In this document: piece by piece, positions 5,195-5,504 of the stretch
Layout of the letters: each line of letters opens with the position of its first letter
Numbering within the stretch: position 1 is the stretch's first letter
Assembly: GCA_030586765.1 (NCBI GenBank)
Contig: JAUQZZ010000128.1
Coordinates: 1-5,504 of the forward strand
DNA: 5,504 nucleotides
Origin: Candidatus Brocadiales bacterium
Lineage (GTDB): Bacteria > Planctomycetota > Brocadiia > Brocadiales > Bathyanammoxibiaceae
Direction of reading: 5' to 3'
Position numbers and translations under genes: made by a program
Notes under the pieces: generated by a model
What the model saw: only the letters and a program-made list of their open reading frames with translations
What the model was told of the DNA's origin: nothing
Database searches by the model: none

Positions 5195-5210
5195 TCCTGC
5201 CTGAGGCGGA
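5195..5210. repeat. CGCCTGAGGCGGA-type repeat in the octaheme leader
   Basis: CCTGCCTGAGGCGGA is a variant of the palindrome TCCGCCT-G-AGGCGGA found at 3385-3399. It lies just upstream of the ribosome binding site and supports treating 5170-5217 as untranslated leader. Confidence 0.6.
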
Positions 5211-5233
5211 TTTTCAACTGGACGGGTCTGTTA

Positions 5234-5255
5234 GGGACCGTATCGGGGGTGGTCC
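5234..5255 (-). other. Additional hairpin in the octaheme leader
   Basis: TAGGGACC around 5232-5239 pairs with GGTCCTA at 5251-5257, leaving one bulged G and an 11-nt loop. It lies between the unit-1 terminator-like hairpin and the gene. No function is assigned; it could be part of the same folded leader. Confidence 0.35.
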
Positions 5256-5284
5256 TACCAAGCTAGTCTTCTAGAAATAAAAAT

Positions 5285-5346
5285 CCGCCCCGTCATAGTT
5301 GAGGGGTGGCATTCTCGTTACGTGTCCAGCCTCCAAGGCCAGTCAC
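5285..5346 (-). ncRNA. Structured two-hairpin unit 1 (terminator-like), upstream of the octaheme gene
   Basis: Read on the minus strand: first an 11-bp stem with a 3-nt loop (5346-5322, GTGACTGGCCT-tgg-AGGCTGGACAC, one A-A mismatch), then a spacer containing GAGAATG, then a terminator-like stem CCACCCC/GGGGCGG (5309-5285, one G-U pair, 11-nt loop) followed by ATTTTTATTT. Unit 2 has the same plan, and its differences largely keep the pairing. It may be a leader attenuator, a small RNA or a repeated terminator. No known riboswitch class was recognised. Confidence 0.5.
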
Positions 5347-5438
5347 ATCCTGCCGACCACAAGTCAGCAGGTAGACGAGGCGGATTAGTCTCTACTATCA
5401 AACTGCCCAAGGTATCAGGGCAGGTGCAAGTTTAAAAC

Positions 5439-5502
5439 CCGCCCCACCCATTAGGTGAGGGGTGGCATTCTCTATTTGTGTCCGTCCTACAAGGCCAGAC
5501 AC
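5439..5502 (-). ncRNA. Structured two-hairpin unit 2 (terminator-like), upstream of the octaheme gene
   Basis: The same plan as unit 1, 156 bp further upstream. The first stem, 5502-5478 (GTGTCTGGCCT-tgt-AGGACGGACAC), gains a T-A pair where unit 1 has A-A and turns a G-U pair into G-C. Then comes GAGAATG and the stem CCACCCC/GGGGCGG (5465-5439), extended by ACC/GGT inside and followed by GTTTT. Between the units, 5347-5438 holds two further stems, CCTGC/GCAGG (5349-5371) and CTGCCC/GGGCAG (5403-5423), and no gene. Confidence 0.5.
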
Positions 5503-5504
5503 AC

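Noticed and set aside
5285..5502. Known riboswitch (c-di-GMP, fluoride, guanidine, preQ1, cobalamin)
   Set aside because: None of the remembered signature loops or conserved sequences of these classes is present in either unit.

Overview
The window most likely comes from an anammox-type planctomycete (order Brocadiales) or another bacterium with octaheme HAO-family cytochromes. The main clue is an eight-heme hydroxylamine-oxidoreductase-like protein on the minus strand (3682-5169). Intergenic DNA crowded with palindromic repeats and strong GGAGG-type ribosome binding sites fit this but do not prove it. No rRNA, tRNA, CRISPR array or transposase is visible.

Layout. (1) 1-333, minus strand: 5' part of a Cro/C1-type (XRE) helix-turn-helix regulator that runs off the left edge. 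(2) 316-544: a divergent control region with face-to-face promoters around the inverted repeat AATATA-GAT-TATATT, followed by the broken start of a lipoprotein gene. (3) 656-1576, plus strand: a 306-aa lipoprotein ending in an Ada-like Cys/His metal-binding motif. (4) 1608-1815: a second, roughly 90% identical copy of the control region, including the regulator's first codons and the lipoprotein start. (5) 1905-3128, plus strand: a 407-aa outer-membrane beta-barrel protein with an N-terminal coiled coil and a GTCT-type tetranucleotide tract in its signal-peptide codons. (6) 3129-3681: a repeat-rich gap between convergent genes, with a 29-bp hairpin next to the stop codon, two perfect palindromes and a mosaic of REP-like elements. 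(7) 3682-5169, minus strand: the octaheme protein, with a ribosome binding site that fixes its start at 5169. (8) 5218-5504: upstream DNA of that gene, with two copies of a two-hairpin unit that reads as a terminator-bearing RNA on the minus strand.

How the parts may work together (inference). The same control region stands before both the lipoprotein and the outer-membrane protein, so the HTH regulator may control both envelope genes and itself. The octaheme protein would be exported and act in nitrogen redox chemistry. It keeps a candidate tyrosine for P460 heme cross-linking, but the Asp-His pair of classical HAO appears as Glu-Gln. The tandem hairpin-terminator units upstream could attenuate its transcription or end an upstream transcript.

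Limits: family assignments rest on motif reading and remembered reference sequences, not on database searches. Promoters and RNA structures are read by eye.
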